Source: Prinia subflava
Taxonomy: Eukaryota > Chordata > Aves > Passeriformes > Cisticolidae
DNA length: 64,000 nucleotides
Direction of reading: 5' to 3'
NCBI RefSeq assembly: GCF_021018805.1
Contig: NC_086283.1
Span: 58,171,775-58,235,774 of the forward strand
Shown here: in pieces, positions 11,477-24,100 of the stretch
How positions within the stretch are numbered: the first letter of the stretch is position 1
How the letters are laid out: the number at the start of each line of letters is the position of its first letter
Made by a program: the position numbers and the translations under genes
The notes under the pieces: generated by a model
The model's database searches: none
Seen by the model: the letters and a program-made list of their open reading frames with translations, nothing else
Told to the model about the DNA's origin: nothing

Positions 11477-14297
11477 GTTTTTTCACATATTTGTTTTTTA
11501 TTAATGATTAACTACTTTGGCACTGTCTCCTATGTTTGTGTGTCTGTGCACTGAGGGTTTCACTGCTGTCTCAAGTTCACAGACACTGGCATGTGACAGA
11601 TCAGGACAAGCTTGGGAGGGAGTATTAGGAGAAAGTTACATTGTCCTGGATATTTTTTCCATGAAGTGGTATATCAGGCTGTTGTCCTCATGTTAATATG
11701 AACAACTGCTACTGCATTCATCTTGTACAGTATTGTTCTTGTGAACTTCCAAACATTCTGCCTCACATACACTCTCTTTCTGCTGCAAAATTTTCATCTT
11801 TGCAGTCCTGGCATCTAAAAAATATTAGGGCCATCTCAGTCTTAGAAGACTGGAGGATAAGATGTACCCACAAGTCCTTGTAGGAATGGACACATTGTGT
11901 ATTCACTGCAATGGGCAATGTGTTTCTGCATAAAACTGCAGAAAGTACTTTTGTTTTTCCCCCCTTTCCCTGGAGACCACATTTGTCAAGTAAGTCGTAA
12001 AGCTGTAGTCCAGGATATCTACATGAAATGGCCTCTCTCCTTCACAGGTGTGTCTCTGACTTCCTGCATCCCTGCTGTTTATGCCGGGATGACTGTAGGG
12101 TTAATTTAAATCAACTCATTCTCTTTAGGTGGACTGCCAGACCATGCTTACAATGCATTTGTGAAGTCATCTAACATGACTTCTTTTTTAAAGGGAAAAA
12201 TAAGGAAAATGTTAGAGTGAATAACAAGTGCTTAATGGGGTTCACCACAGTGATCACTGGGTGATCAGTTGGCTTTTAAAAAAATTCTAAATCGTACTGA
12301 CTATCATCTCAGTCTCACTCCTTATTTCAGAGGGGGCAAGCCACAGGGGAAAGGGTGATTTTAGCAGGCTCATATGAAAAAAGGTGATCTTTACATTCTG
12401 CTTCATTTACTGTCATGGAATCTGCGGTATGAAAGGAAATTGAGAGACGTGGGTACACTGTGGTGGCTGGTGGGCCGTGGATTGTATTCTCCTGTCTGGA
12501 TTGATCATAACAAGAATCAAGCTTTTACTTTGTTTTCCTCTTTAGTGGAGTACTGCTAGGATCTGCATCCTCTGTCTTCTGATATTTCTGAAACTTCTTG
12601 ATATTTACAATTTTTCCACACTTTGTCTGCTGGCGAGTGTTTTTGAACTTGGTTGAGTGCAGAATTATTTTCAGATGCAGAAGGAGAAACATCAGCAGAA
12701 GAGGATAATGTGGCCATGTATGCTAGATTTTAAGACGTCATTAGAAATGCAGTTGGGTTTGAAAACACAAAAAGTTCATTACATTTGCTAGTCTCTCAGG
12801 ACCTGTCAGTCTTTTAAGAGTCACTTTGACAACAATTTCATAATAAAGGAATGGGAGAAGTATTTTTATTCAAGAAATGTAAAGGGTTTTTGTTGTTTTG
12901 AGTTTACTTTGGTGTTGTTAGTTTGGTTTTTTTGGTTAGTGAAAAAAAAAAGAAAATTAATAGATGATTGCTCTGACTTTAGCCTTGGCAAATCACTACA
13001 TACTGAAATATCCAGCTGTCCCCAAAACACATTCTACAGTGACAACTGGCAGCATCAACATTTTCCCATGGTCAGACTTAAAGGCCAGGTTGAATGTCTT
13101 GGCAGTAAGATAGTAGAACTGCATTTTGTAGAATGTCATGACAATTAACAACTTTTCTTCCTGCAACTAAAAGAATTTTTTACTGAATTTGCATTTTCTC
13201 AAAATAATCTCATTAGGAAGAAGAAGATTTCCAGTGATAGTTATTAAAGGCAGTAAATTAAGGCTCTTAAGGAAAAGGTTACAAAAATGAGAACAAGTAA
13301 CTCTGTAATAGAAAATGGAATTTATCTGTAAGACACTGAGGCTTGCATATTTAAGGCATTTACTTTCTATAGTTAGTACAGGTTTGCAGACAACTGATCC
13401 ATAAACATCTTGATTTATTGATATTTAATACTAACAGTATGTGACAAGTGCCCCTGATGTGGCAGTAAGAAGTGTGAAATACTACTATTTGTTAGGTTTT
13501 TTTCAGAGATTTTTTTTCTAACTAGATATTTTCATCTGTGATGTAGCATTTGCTCTCCTTTTGCTTTCTTGCTGGATGGCACAGCCTTTGCAGAAGCCGA
13601 GTCTGAAGGATACAATTTCAAGAGCCAACAGAATAGATCAGTGCCCATTTAGGTGCTGGCAAAATCAGCTGGACTGAGTAATAGATCAGGTAGGATACCT
13701 GAAGCTACTGAGCAGCCGTGCAGAAGCTGCTTTTCATGGGTATGAGATCAGTCTGCAGGAGGTTTTTGCCTTGCTGTCTCAAAGGGAATACTATCTGAAT
13801 TCTTGCAATATACCAATTTAAACTGCACAAATTGCTGATCATTCACAGTTGGATAAATGTATTGGATGTAGAAAAACCCACATGACAAAACCTTGAATTA
13901 ATTGAATGTCCTTTTATTCCTGTTCATAAGACTATGAGGAGAACAGATTAGGTTCTCTCTGTGCTATTACAAGGCAGACTGCTGCACTACCACGGGCCAC
14001 CTGCAATGGCTGGAATGCAGAGGCAGACAGTGCCCTGCTCTTCTGAATGTTTCACATAAATTAAATCAGCAAAACTCCAGTGGCTGACTAAGTACAATTG
14101 AGCTGAAAAAGCCTGGCTTTTATTTCTGGCCCTGTTGTAGATTGTCTGTATGGCCTTGGATGGAGTTTGGCTTCTTTTGTGTAATGATGGAAGCCAAACT
14201 GATGTCCTTTCTTCTGTTTATTTTGGCTGGAGCTTCAGGGTAACAGCTGACTCTCAGTGTGTTGTGCAAGACAGAGAACGGCAGGACCTTCACACAG
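11477..14297. other. Non-coding stretch
   Basis: No gene, RNA gene or transposon recognised. Several short frames are present without domain or splice support. Confidence 0.5.
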
Positions 14298-14593
14298 TCA
14301 CAGGATCACAGAATCCTTAGGATTGGAAGAGATCTCTAGAGATCATCCAGTCCAGCCCCTCTGCCAAGGCAGGTTTACAGGAACATGTCCAGGTGGGTTT
14401 TGAATGTCTCCAGAGAGGGAGACATCACAACCTCCCTGGGCAGCCTGTTCCAGTGCTGTGGCACCCTCAGTGTAAACAAGTTCTACCTCATGTTGAGGTG
14501 GAATTTCCTGTATTTTAGTTACAGCCACTGCTTCTCATTCTGTCACTAGACACCATGGAAAGAGTCTGGCACCATCCTCTCGGCATGTGCCTT
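14298..14593 (-). mobile_element. CR1 LINE 3' end (left of LTR insertion)
   Basis: The plus strand reads TCACAGGATCACAGAATCC, then GATCATCCAGTCCAGCCCCT, and later CCTCCCTGGGCAGCCTGTTC. This is a well-preserved reverse complement of the avian CR1 3' UTR. The sequence breaks at GCCTT (14589-14593), where an LTR begins, and resumes at 15243. This copy is clearly younger than the 3 kb one. The minus-strand frame 14343-14528 is CR1 UTR read by chance. Confidence 0.93.
14589..14593. repeat. 5-bp target site duplication, left copy
   Basis: GCCTT before the LTR is repeated at 15243-15247 after it. Removing the LTR and one copy gives a continuous CR1 phrase. Confidence 0.85.
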
Positions 14594-15242
14594 TTTCTTA
14601 GGTTGCAATGCAAGTTGTAACCAAAAGTATGTATTCTATTACCATCTGTTAAAAGCAGGTGAGGCAGTGTTCTTTATCTCTTCCATAACCCATCCTCCCT
14701 CCAGGGGATATCTTCTGTTAATGGCCATTGAGTCTCACTGCATGACTGATTAAATTACATCATCCCATTGGAAGATGCTCCATCCAGGGGGAGGAGCCAA
14801 GCATTCCTACCTGGATAAAACCTGAGAATCAGAACACCAGAGGAGCGTGTTTCCACTGGATTTCCCAGAGGAAGATTGGACCCATCAACACCACCACTGG
14901 ACCTTCAGAGGAAAACTACACCCTTCTACAGGATCATTGCTTCAACAGAACCACATCTGTCACTCCAGGAGGACTTGATTGGACTGCTAGCAACACCCTG
15001 ACCAACAGGATGTCAGGTTGTATTCTGACTCTATCAGAGTTTTCTTTTTGTTTGTTTGGGATTTCTTTGTACTACTACATTTCTCTTTTAATTTGCCTAG
15101 TAAAGAACTTATTCCAATTCCCACATCTTTGCCTGAGGGCCCCTTAATTTCAAAATTATATTATTTTAGAGTGAGGGGCTTTACATCTTCAAGTGCGGGT
15201 CCTGTCTTCCTTAGCAGACACCTGTCTTTCCAAACTAAGACA
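14594..15242 (+). mobile_element. Solo LTR of an endogenous retrovirus (ERVL-like), second full copy
   Basis: This is 649 bp and aligns along its whole length with the LTR at 3882-4625. Shared blocks include CCTCCCTCCAGGGGAYATCT, the GGAGGAGCCAA block, ACAGAACCACATCTGTCACT, CCAACAGGRTGTCAGGT and the ending CTTTCCAAACTAAGACA. Its first bases (TTTCTTAG) have lost the TG of the family start by mutation. A TATA-like ATAAAA lies at 14815-14820 and an AGTAAA polyadenylation-type signal at 15099-15104, about 280 bases apart, which suits a U3/R/U5 layout. There is no internal retroviral sequence. Confidence 0.9.
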
Positions 15243-15303
15243 GCCTTGAAGGTATTTGTATGCATTGATGAGATCTCCTCTTCTACAGACTAAACAGGCT
15301 CAA

Positions 15304-15336
<33 letters not shown>

Positions 15337-16070
15337 CTCCTTAGAGAGGTGCTCCAGACCCCAAATCACCTCTGTGGCCTGCCCTGGACCCTCCTCAGTA
15401 GCTCCTTGTGTTTCTTGTCCTGAGGAGCCCAGACCTGGACACAGCACTCCAGATGTTCCTCACTGGACTGGAGCAGAGGGGGACAATCCCCTCCCTTGAC
15501 CTGCTGCCCACACTCTTCCTGATGTCCCAGGATCCCTCTAGCCCTCCTGGCTGCAAGGGCACTCCTGCCTCGTGGACAGCTTCTCATCCACCAGGGCCCC
15601 CAGGTTCTTCTCCACAGAGCTGCTTTCCAGCAGGTCACCCCAGCCTGTGCTGGAGCCTGGGGTTGTTCCTCCCCAGGTGCAGGACTCTAAACCTGCCCTT
15701 GTTGAACCCCACTGGGTTTCTTTGCAGCCTATCAAGGTCCCTCTGAGTGGCAGCAAAGCCTTCAGGTGTGTCAGCCACTCCCCCAGTTTTGTATCATCTG
15801 CAAACTGGCTTGGGGTTCATGCTATCCCTTCATCTGAGTTGTTGATAAACAAGTTGAGTAAGACTGGACCCAGTATTGGTCCCTGGGAAATGCCATCACT
15901 GCAGGCCTCCACTTGGATTCTACTCTGCTGGTCACAACTCTCTGAGCTCTGCCATTTCAGCCAGCTCTTGATCCAGCTCACTCTGTGTTCACCTAACCCA
16001 CATTCTGTGAGTTTACCTGCAAGGATGTTATGGGAGACAGTGCCAAAAGCTATGCTTCCCATCCATTCCC
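15243..16070 (-). mobile_element. CR1 LINE ORF2 part (right of LTR insertion)
   Basis: This continues the CR1 from 14298-14593. On the minus strand the frame at 15817-16077 contains a degraded reverse-transcriptase segment with the motif SQGPILGPVLLNLFIN. This corresponds to the PQGS-ILGP-LF-INDL motif of CR1 reverse transcriptases, just upstream of the catalytic ADD box. Frames at 15366-15638 and 15538-15756 carry the C-terminal ORF2 region (SSVEKNLGALVDEKLS). Frames are shifted relative to each other, so it is a dead copy. With the 3' part, the element spans about 1.1 kb excluding the LTR. The plus-strand frames 15408-16108 are antisense shadows. Confidence 0.93.
15304..15336. repeat. (CT)n microsatellite inside CR1
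   Basis: About 16 CT units with one TTT interruption. It sits where other CR1 copies have the pyrimidine-rich phrase between the ACAGGC...CAACTC segment and the CTTAGAGAGGTGCTCC segment. It has probably grown from that internal seed. Confidence 0.9.
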
Positions 16071-17629
16071 ATCCCAAATTCAGGACCGATGTGCTTTTGC
16101 ACTGCTGAGTGTGCAGTAACTCCTCATTGCTTGCTGAATGGTTGCTTGCTTTGGCTGCTCATGTGCTTTCTGAGGAGGGTCTGCTGATGATGCCGTGGCC
16201 CTATGAGTGGGAAGGTCTCATTCTTGACAGCTGTGTGCAAGAGAAGTACTGAAGGTAGACTTAGATGAAGAGTGAATTAAAGTGGTTGTCTCATTACTAC
16301 ATTAGTCATAGGTGTGTCATAGGGGGGCAATCTTGCAGAATATCTTTGTAGTTATTTGTGGAAGAAAGTGGAAAAGCCTGTTCAACAAAAGGAACAGAAG
16401 CCAAGCCAAATCCCTAATGACCTATTCTTCTTCCTGCTAAGTGGTTACATGTGTCTTATTGCTGAGCATCCAGCTAAAACTTTCAGGGAAATTTTGGTGT
16501 GGCGTACTGGGATTGCTGACTCAGTGCAGCTCTTGCAGCCTATTCAACAAAAACATCTGGTACAGCTCTGATTTACACTTGTTTGAAGAGAGAAAAACAG
16601 GTGCATCTCCTGCTGCAGTGGGAAGCTGTCAAAAGGAGGGATCTTCTGCACCAGCACTCATCCTGGCAACTCAGTCATCATTGCTGCGACTCTTACACTT
16701 CAAAAGCCTCATACTCTATCTCAGCACATTAATGTAAGGCAACCCTCAATCAACTCACAATGAAAGACCACTATTTCCTTCTTACACAGGACAATTTATA
16801 CCACTAATGAAGGATATATCGGTTCCGTGAAAGTGCCCTGTTTTCAACCGGTGAATTTAAACTGATTTACATTAGGTGGAATGATTTAGCTGAATGGAAA
16901 AATATCTTACAGTGAAATAGGCGTATCCTCTCAGGAGCTTAATTACTAGTAAAAATTGCTGAAGCTTTCTCCTACAAAAGATGCCTGACCTGACAGATGT
17001 CCTTAATGAAAGTATTAAGCACTGATCACTTTGCTACAATACCCTGCCACAATCCAGGAAGCTGAGAAAGGTTGTGAAGTGAACCTGCGGCTCTGGTGTG
17101 GTGCTGAGGAAGGCTGAAGGCCACCTCTGTGGTGCTTGTAAGCATGTATGAGCACAAATTGAACTGTGCTGGTTTGTGGTTTCTTGGCTATTAATGTAGC
17201 AATCCACTAGTGAAGTCAGGATATGTTCCCATCTTGAATGCTCCTTTTCCAACGGTCTAGCTAAAGTTTTAAATGTAGGGACCATCCGCATTGTAAAGCT
17301 AAACTTAACTGAAATAAACTTACTCCAGGATTAATTAGGCTGCTGTAGCTTCATTCAGATCACTGGAGTTAACACTGGCACACAGTTAGGAGAAGTGGCA
17401 AATGGAGCTCTAATCCCCTGTCATCAGTGAGCAATGTGCTCTTGTGGCAAAGTAGGTCAACAGCATCTTTGGTTCGGTTAGGAACGGTGCTGCAAACAGA
17501 TCAAGGGATGCCATCCTTCCACTCAGCTCAGCACTGCTGAGACATATCTATAGTTCTAACTCCAGCTCTGGGCTCTCCAGTGTAAGACAGGCACAAACGT
17601 ATTAGAAAATTGTCCAGCAAAGGGGCACA
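16071..17629. other. Non-coding stretch
   Basis: I see no gene or recognisable repeat. Overlapping short frames at 16356-16737 have no family features. Confidence 0.5.
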
Positions 17630-18063
17630 AAACCAATAGAGAAGCTGGATCATGTGACATAAGAGGAGAGGCTAAACCAGCTGTGATTTCTTATTCTACA
17701 GAACAGAAGAATTGGGTGAATCATACACCCTTGTGTATGAATATCTGCTGGGGAGGAATAAAGAAGATGGAGCCAAAGTATTTTCAGAGGTGCCCAATGA
17801 AAGGACAAGTGGCAATGGGAGTAAAGGAGATTTTGGGTTGTGGGTTTGTTCTGGTTTGTTTCACTGTTACAGTGGCTGAACACTGGCAGAATTTGGACAG
17901 AGACACTGTGGAATTGCCATCATCTTTGACATATTCAAAGTCTGACTGTTCAGTATCCTGAATAACCTGAAGTAAGCAATCATGCTCTGAGCAGAGAGTT
18001 TGGTCTAGGCACCTCTGGAGGTGGCTCTGGGGTCCCTCCCAACCTCAGTCATTCTAGGATCTT
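17630..18063 (+). mobile_element. CR1 LINE 3' end, diverged
   Basis: AGAAGCTGGATCATGTGACA and AGAGGAGAGGCTAAA match the CR1 region ahead of the 3' UTR. The end matches the CR1 3' UTR clearly (GGTCTAGGCACCTCTGGAGG, then GGGTCCCTCCCAACCTCAGT and CATTCTAGGATCTT). The middle is decayed. It is of a different subfamily type from the 9 kb and 14 kb copies, judged by the 3' UTR wording. Confidence 0.8.
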
Positions 18064-19949
18064 GTCACTGAAGAAAGTTGCAATGTTGCAGCCAGCTTCA
18101 CAATGGTGCAGGACTGCCATGGCCTTTAATTCACCCTAATTTTACAGAGATCCAGTTCATGTACTGCTTAGGTTTCACTTGTCAGTCTTTCATTCTTCTA
18201 AACATGGTTCACACTAATCTAGACAACAAGGAAACTCTGCACCAGATTCTATTAGGGCACAAGGGATTGTCTAAAATATAGACAGCCTTTATAATTACAG
18301 AATTATCTGGGGAGAAAGATGAACAGTGCTCTCTGACTGTTAATCAGTGACAGAGCAAATGATCATAGAGAGCAAACAGAAAGTGCTCTGCTGAATCAGT
18401 CAAATGGAAGGTAAGATATTCAAGTCTAACCATGATTCAGTTTTGTATGTCATTTTGCTATGAAAGGCCCTGAGTGTTAAATTTCATGTTCAGGTTTCCT
18501 GTGTTTTTTGCAGTTAATTCTACTGGGATTAACCTTGCAACCTGTACCTCATTAAGAACTCTTCAGATGATAGCCTAGCCAAACAGAACCTGGATAAATC
18601 CTCCATAGTTGCTGAAGTATGTAGGATGAGGAATTAGTAGGAAACGTTAGCATTCTGACCAAGCTTAGTTTTCACAGGTTTGCTTTCCCAATAAGATGAA
18701 ATTCCTGTTCTCCAAAAGGTAATTATGGGTAGAAATTAGATTGTTAGACCCAGCTTGTGATATGTAATGGAAGACAGCCTGCAGCATGCAGGTAGAAACT
18801 ATAATCCCAAGGAATTTAGCCAAGGTTGCTCAGTGGTTTGGGAACAAAAGTTCACCTGAAGTTCAGAGTAGTGTTTTTTGCCTGGAAAAAGCCTTGCAGA
18901 GAGTTTTTGAAGCCTTCCCTAAGGTTCCAAGGTGGAACAAAAGCACTTCATGCTATTCTAATGTTTTACATCAATGTGAGTGATCCATGAATTTCTGAGA
19001 TTCCCCAGTGTTAGGAGGCAGCAAGGTTTTACTAAAGCAGCTTCTTTGGAACACCATAATATCTATGCAAAGCCACTTCGATTGCAAAATACTAGCTATG
19101 TTAGAAGGGGGGAAAAAAAAAGGCATTTTGAAAGTTTTGTAACAATGGCAGAGTGCTGAAATGGGCTTACATGATTATGACGTGAGAAAACATTTTGACT
19201 GCTGGAAGCCATCGGGTCTGCACCCAGCCACTGTTCCTTTGTGTTTGCAGGTGCCTGCTGTATTCCTGTTTGTCTCTTGACTGTTATTTTCTCATTCCAG
19301 GTGTATTCGCTCTCTCAAACACCAAGAGTGCTCGGAACACAGCTATTATTTTAAATCACCTACTATTGCCCACAGTGAAAAAACAGGCTGTAAAAGCAGG
19401 GCGACTTTTTGTTCAGGAATGCAATGAAGTCTCTTGCTTGGAAATTGACATTATCACCCACTGCTCTTGGCTTTCAGGTCAGTAACTACAATGTCTGATG
19501 GTTACCAGACAATACAAATGACTGTGACTTAATTAGGGCATGAAGAAATACAGCACTTTCTTCCTGAATTCAAGAAGGGGTCTGTAGTGTTGAAAAGAAT
19601 TTCCTGTATGTCTTGTTCATGGTGTGGCATGGTAAAAACAGTGCCTAGACTCTCAGGACACAGAGAGCACATTTCAAAGCCATCCCAGCCAAAAGGTCCA
19701 GGGGTGGGTACTCAATATTGTAATAGGAGAAGAGGTACCGTGAACAGGGTCTGTCAGGGTGCTTGCTTTTGGAATACACCCTCAGCAGTGAAGGGCCTAG
19801 GGTTCCACTGGCCCTTCAGAAACCCATGTCCTGAACCTTCCTGCAACCAGTCTCTAGTCTTCTTTGTACACATGACTTTGGATCCTTAAGAATCCAAAGG
19901 ACTGAAGGATGCTTCAGTGTGAAATGGACTCAGCCTTTGCCCAGTCAGA
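18064..19949. other. Non-coding stretch; one splice-bracketed interval
   Basis: No gene recognised. Positions 19303-19478 are bracketed by an acceptor-like TTTTCTCATTCCAG and a donor-like CAG/GTCAGT and stay open in one frame. The translation resembles nothing I know. See findings. Confidence 0.4.
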
Positions 19950-20090
19950 TCTTGAAGAACTCTGAGGGTTGAGACTGCATCTCCTCTTTGGATCCCAGTC
20001 CATGCAGCAAAACCCTTCTGTTTATACCTGGTCTGAGACACTTGTTCAACTTTTGCCTATTATCCCTCATCCTCCCAAAATGAGGAGTCC
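19950..20090 (-). mobile_element. Probable remnant of an old CR1 3' region
   Basis: AGATCTTGAAGAACTCTGAG and the later TTTGCCTATTATCCCTCATC resemble diverged CR1 3' UTR phrases on the complementary strand. The match is patchy and short. Confidence 0.4.
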
Positions 20091-21044
20091 TCAGCCCCAT
20101 GTCACTGATCCCTTTCCACAGGTGCAGTGGGATTGTCAAGGCAATAGACTATTCCATACAATTTGCTGCCAGCTGAAGTCTACACAAGAGTCTGCTCCAC
20201 TACCTTCTGCAGCTCACTAATAAAGATGCCTTACTCTGCCTTGCCCGAGCTAAGGTGTTACCATTAATTTTGCTAAATCAAGGTAGCCTAGGTAACCTAT
20301 GCAGTGTGCGTTCATCCTATGTTCAGCTTCACAATGGCACAGGAAATTAAATTTTTATGGAACTGGTCTTGCTGGGTGCTCTTCTTAGGCAAAATAGGTG
20401 AATTTTAAACTCCAGGGATTGTGTAAGAAATTACATATTGCATTTATGTATGTGCGCATATACAGCATAAAATTTTGTATGCAAGAATGTTTTCTTCAAC
20501 TGGTATATTATTTTTGTTTTTGCTTTTTAATGTTACAGTTACGTAATGGCCACAGTTTCTTTACACAAAACCCCAGCTGACTCCAGTGTCCCTCTTTCAC
20601 AGAGGTGCTGAGGAAGGTGGCTGGTAGTGGCTGGGCTACAGCCCACAAAGAATCACAAAGCAAGTGCATCTGTTTGAGATTTCTGACCCACTAAGATGAA
20701 CACAGGTTAATTGGTATGATCAGCTGCTTGTGTGATGACAGCAGGCTGTCAGGGAGGTTCATCCAGGTGGGCTCTGTGGAGTGACAAGGAATCACACAGC
20801 TCTGGTGAGGTCAAAGGACTTCTGTGCTGTGTTGCAGCAGAGGAAACTGGTGTACTACTTAGATGTTTGTTTGGTGGCACTGAGATGAAAACCCTGTTTT
20901 TGGGATGTACGAGTTGACTGACACAAATGTGACAGAAATGTAACAAATGATGTCCAGGTAGTGCATAGGAAGGGAAGCACAAGTGAGTCCCTAGCAGCAA
21001 TGCAGTGATGTATGAAGCAAGACTTAAAAATATAGTGTGGATAA

Positions 21045-21116
21045 TAGAGAGAAGGAAGGAAGGAGTGAGAAAGATGAAAGAAGAGAAGAGAGAAAGAGAA
21101 AGCCAGAGAGGAAAGT
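21045..21116. repeat. GA-rich purine tract
   Basis: Roughly 70 bases that are almost all A and G (GAGAGAAGGAAGGAAGGAG and AAGAAGAGAAGAGAGAAAGA units), broken by a few pyrimidines. Such tracts can be length-variable and can form triplex DNA. Confidence 0.75.
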
Positions 21117-24100
21117 GGCTTTGGGTTCCCTCATGCAAATGCGATTCTATTTGAAATGGCATTGGTCAGCCTGTGCCTCTTAAATGAGCAGTTCAAATAC
21201 ACCCAGATGATGGGGCTACCTCATGTGTTTAATAGCTGATGCTGCTGTCCTTAGTCTGAAATGGAGCACAGCTCTTTATGTGGATAATGCAGCTGGTACA
21301 CTATAAATCTCAAACATGAAAAGTAATGAGGACAGGGAGATAGTATCATGTAAATATTGCAAAATTTTGGTAGGGGGGAGCAGTGGAAGGAGCAAAAATT
21401 TACAGAGTGACACTGATATAGGGAAAATATAAAGTAATCTGAAATGGAATACACACATGTTCTCTGTGGGTGAGAACAATGTGGGAAGCATGGAGCTGGA
21501 GGAGTGGCCAAGGCACTGTTGTCAATGCTGAATTATCAATCATTATGCTGTATTTCTTGCACTGCCTGGCCAAAAGCACTTTGTCTTGTAACAAGGAGAA
21601 AATAGGCATTGTCTGTACCTACTCCAGTTCAGCTGCTGCATTCAGGGCTTGGCAACAAACTTCTGAAAACCTATTAGGAGGCAGGACGTAATAGCCTGGT
21701 GATTAGGGTCTGTGAGGGCTGGTTAATGAAATTATGAAGGCTGAGGGCCTGGCTTGTGCATGTGTGATTGCAGCTTGTCTGTCTTCAAAACAAAGGTGGC
21801 AGAGCCTGTGTCTGAGCTACAGACTTCAGCTTTACCACAGACAGATTTCTGCTCATGAATTTTCTGCATTGATTATGGAGAACACTAAAATGTGTGTTCA
21901 CACTTGGTCTGCTAAAGCTCTGCTGGGCTTTCAGAAGAGAAAGCTGATCCATAAATAAGGAGAGCTCCTTGGAGGTGGCATATAGAATAGACAGGCAAAA
22001 ATTTAACAGAGTGAAACTGAGCCTTCTGGGACTATAGAAAACATCCTCAAGCCTTGTGTTTCTCAATAATTGCAGTGGATGATGTTGTATGTCTGTCTTT
22101 GCTTAATATGTACAGCTGATTAGCAATTGCAGGCACAATACGAAATCTTTGCTGGTTGCTTCCATATGGGAAACAAGATTGGTGGTAAATTTTTCAGAAG
22201 ATTCCATGAGGAGCTGCTGGCCACTGGATCTCAATGAGCCTGGTCTGAGCAATGTAGACTCCATGGGGAGTCCAGCAGTTGTGCTGACCTGCAGGTAGGA
22301 GTGCATTTGAAACCTGACCATTTCAGAGGGAGGAAAAGTCAACTCAGGGTGCCACAGAGATTGCTTCTGCAACAGCTGGAGGTTGTTCCAGAACTGTCAT
22401 TCTTTTCTACGAAGAGAGAGGTGTGGTAGTTTGGCACTGAGCAGGAATAGCGTTGCTATCTTGGGTCCTTTTCTTTCACACCTCTCAAATGCTTCTTGGA
22501 ATGGATTATGAGACACCAAATTTGTTTGCAGACTGCAGCTCTCGCTGTATCACTGTGCAGAAGATGTTTATCTGGTTGTGTCTTTCTGCACAACACATTT
22601 TAACCACCTTTCACAAGGATTTTGCTGTAAACTGACGTATACAATGCCTTGTCTTTGGGTTTGCCTGTCTCTGTGAAGTTAGGTCCTTATCCAAGCAAAC
22701 ATTTTCCTATCTCTTCGAAGATAAACCCCCTGCCCTTGCTGAAATCATTAAGATTGCTTGGGTCATTAGTTTTGATGTATGTGTGCATGCACATGACTAG
22801 AAATGATGCTTAGTGGCTATGAGAAAATACTTCCCCCCTAGGTAGATAGCTGAGAGGAGGTTCAGTCTATAAAAATCATGTAGTTACAAAAACTCTTCCC
22901 CTTCATCTTAGCCTGATGAAATCTGTGGCATCTCTCCAGATGAAGACTGGAAATGTTTTCCTTCCTTTTTTAGCTCACTGGGTTTGTGTGTGTGCCACAG
23001 GCACTTTATATCATTCTAGTTTATTTATACTTTCAACTTATTGATTGGTAGATGGGATGATAGCCTTTTGGATTTATTTTACTGCTCATTTATAATTAAT
23101 TTGGCGCACGCATAAAAAAATCAACCTTTATTCATTTACCATCTATTCACTGTGATTTTTTTAGAAGGCTTAAAAGTAGAAGAGCCATGCACTAGGCAAC
23201 AGGCCAAAATGCATGTGACTCTCACATGTTGCTGTAAGAACTGGCTGTCAATTTTACCTGCATTTGCCCAAAATGGGGAGTGTTCTTTGGTCACCTGTAC
23301 AGTGTGAGGGTCTCCAGCCATCCTGGTGAGTGCTTATGCACAGCTGCCAAAGTTGGCGTGACTTCCACCAGTATGTGTTATGGAAATGATGAGGAAAAGC
23401 TATTGCTTTGAGGGCATCTGTGTCCATGCAAGCTTTTGTGGGTGATCCATACTGGGCAAAGCAGGAGGTCATGAGAGAAGGACAGCCACAGGAGCGAGCT
23501 TTGGGCTCTTGACAGAAAGAAAACCTGCTGCTTTAGACAGCAGCCCTGTTGCTGTTGCTGAGTGATGGACTTCTAGAATAACTGTGCTGCTCCTGAGTTC
23601 TGATCACTCATAGCCCGCTGGGCTAATCACACACAGCTCACAGGGAGTATGCTCTGTATCACTCTCCCCAGCTGCCAGTAACAACTGCCTGTAATTTGAC
23701 TTGATAAATACAATAGATATGAGCATTTAATTCAAAATGACAATTCAAGGTTTCAAAGCAGTTCACCTGCTCTGCAACGCTTTAAAGATCTCCCAGAAGC
23801 AGTCTTTTGTATGTGCTTGAAATCTGCCTCTGCCACTACTCAGATATATTTATAGACTACTGGTGGGCTGCCTATGAAAATTCTCATCCCACAGTTTTTC
23901 CTTAAGGTTGGTGAAAGCTTCTATGTTTCACGAAGGTTAAGCTACAAAGAGAGAGGATAGGATTGTAAATGCCTGCTAAGCCCCTGAATCTGTGATCTCA
24001 GTAATGTGTTCACTCTGCACTGTAGAAGCACAGTTCTGTGTTGCTCATGTACAATCAAAAGGCTGCTTCACTTTCCTTGATCCTTGCAGTATACCCACCT

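Noticed and set aside
15408..16108. Plus-strand frames of 112 and 178 codons, the longest in the window
   Set aside because: They run antisense to a CR1 ORF2 whose reverse-transcriptase motifs are read on the minus strand; the plus reading is a shadow.
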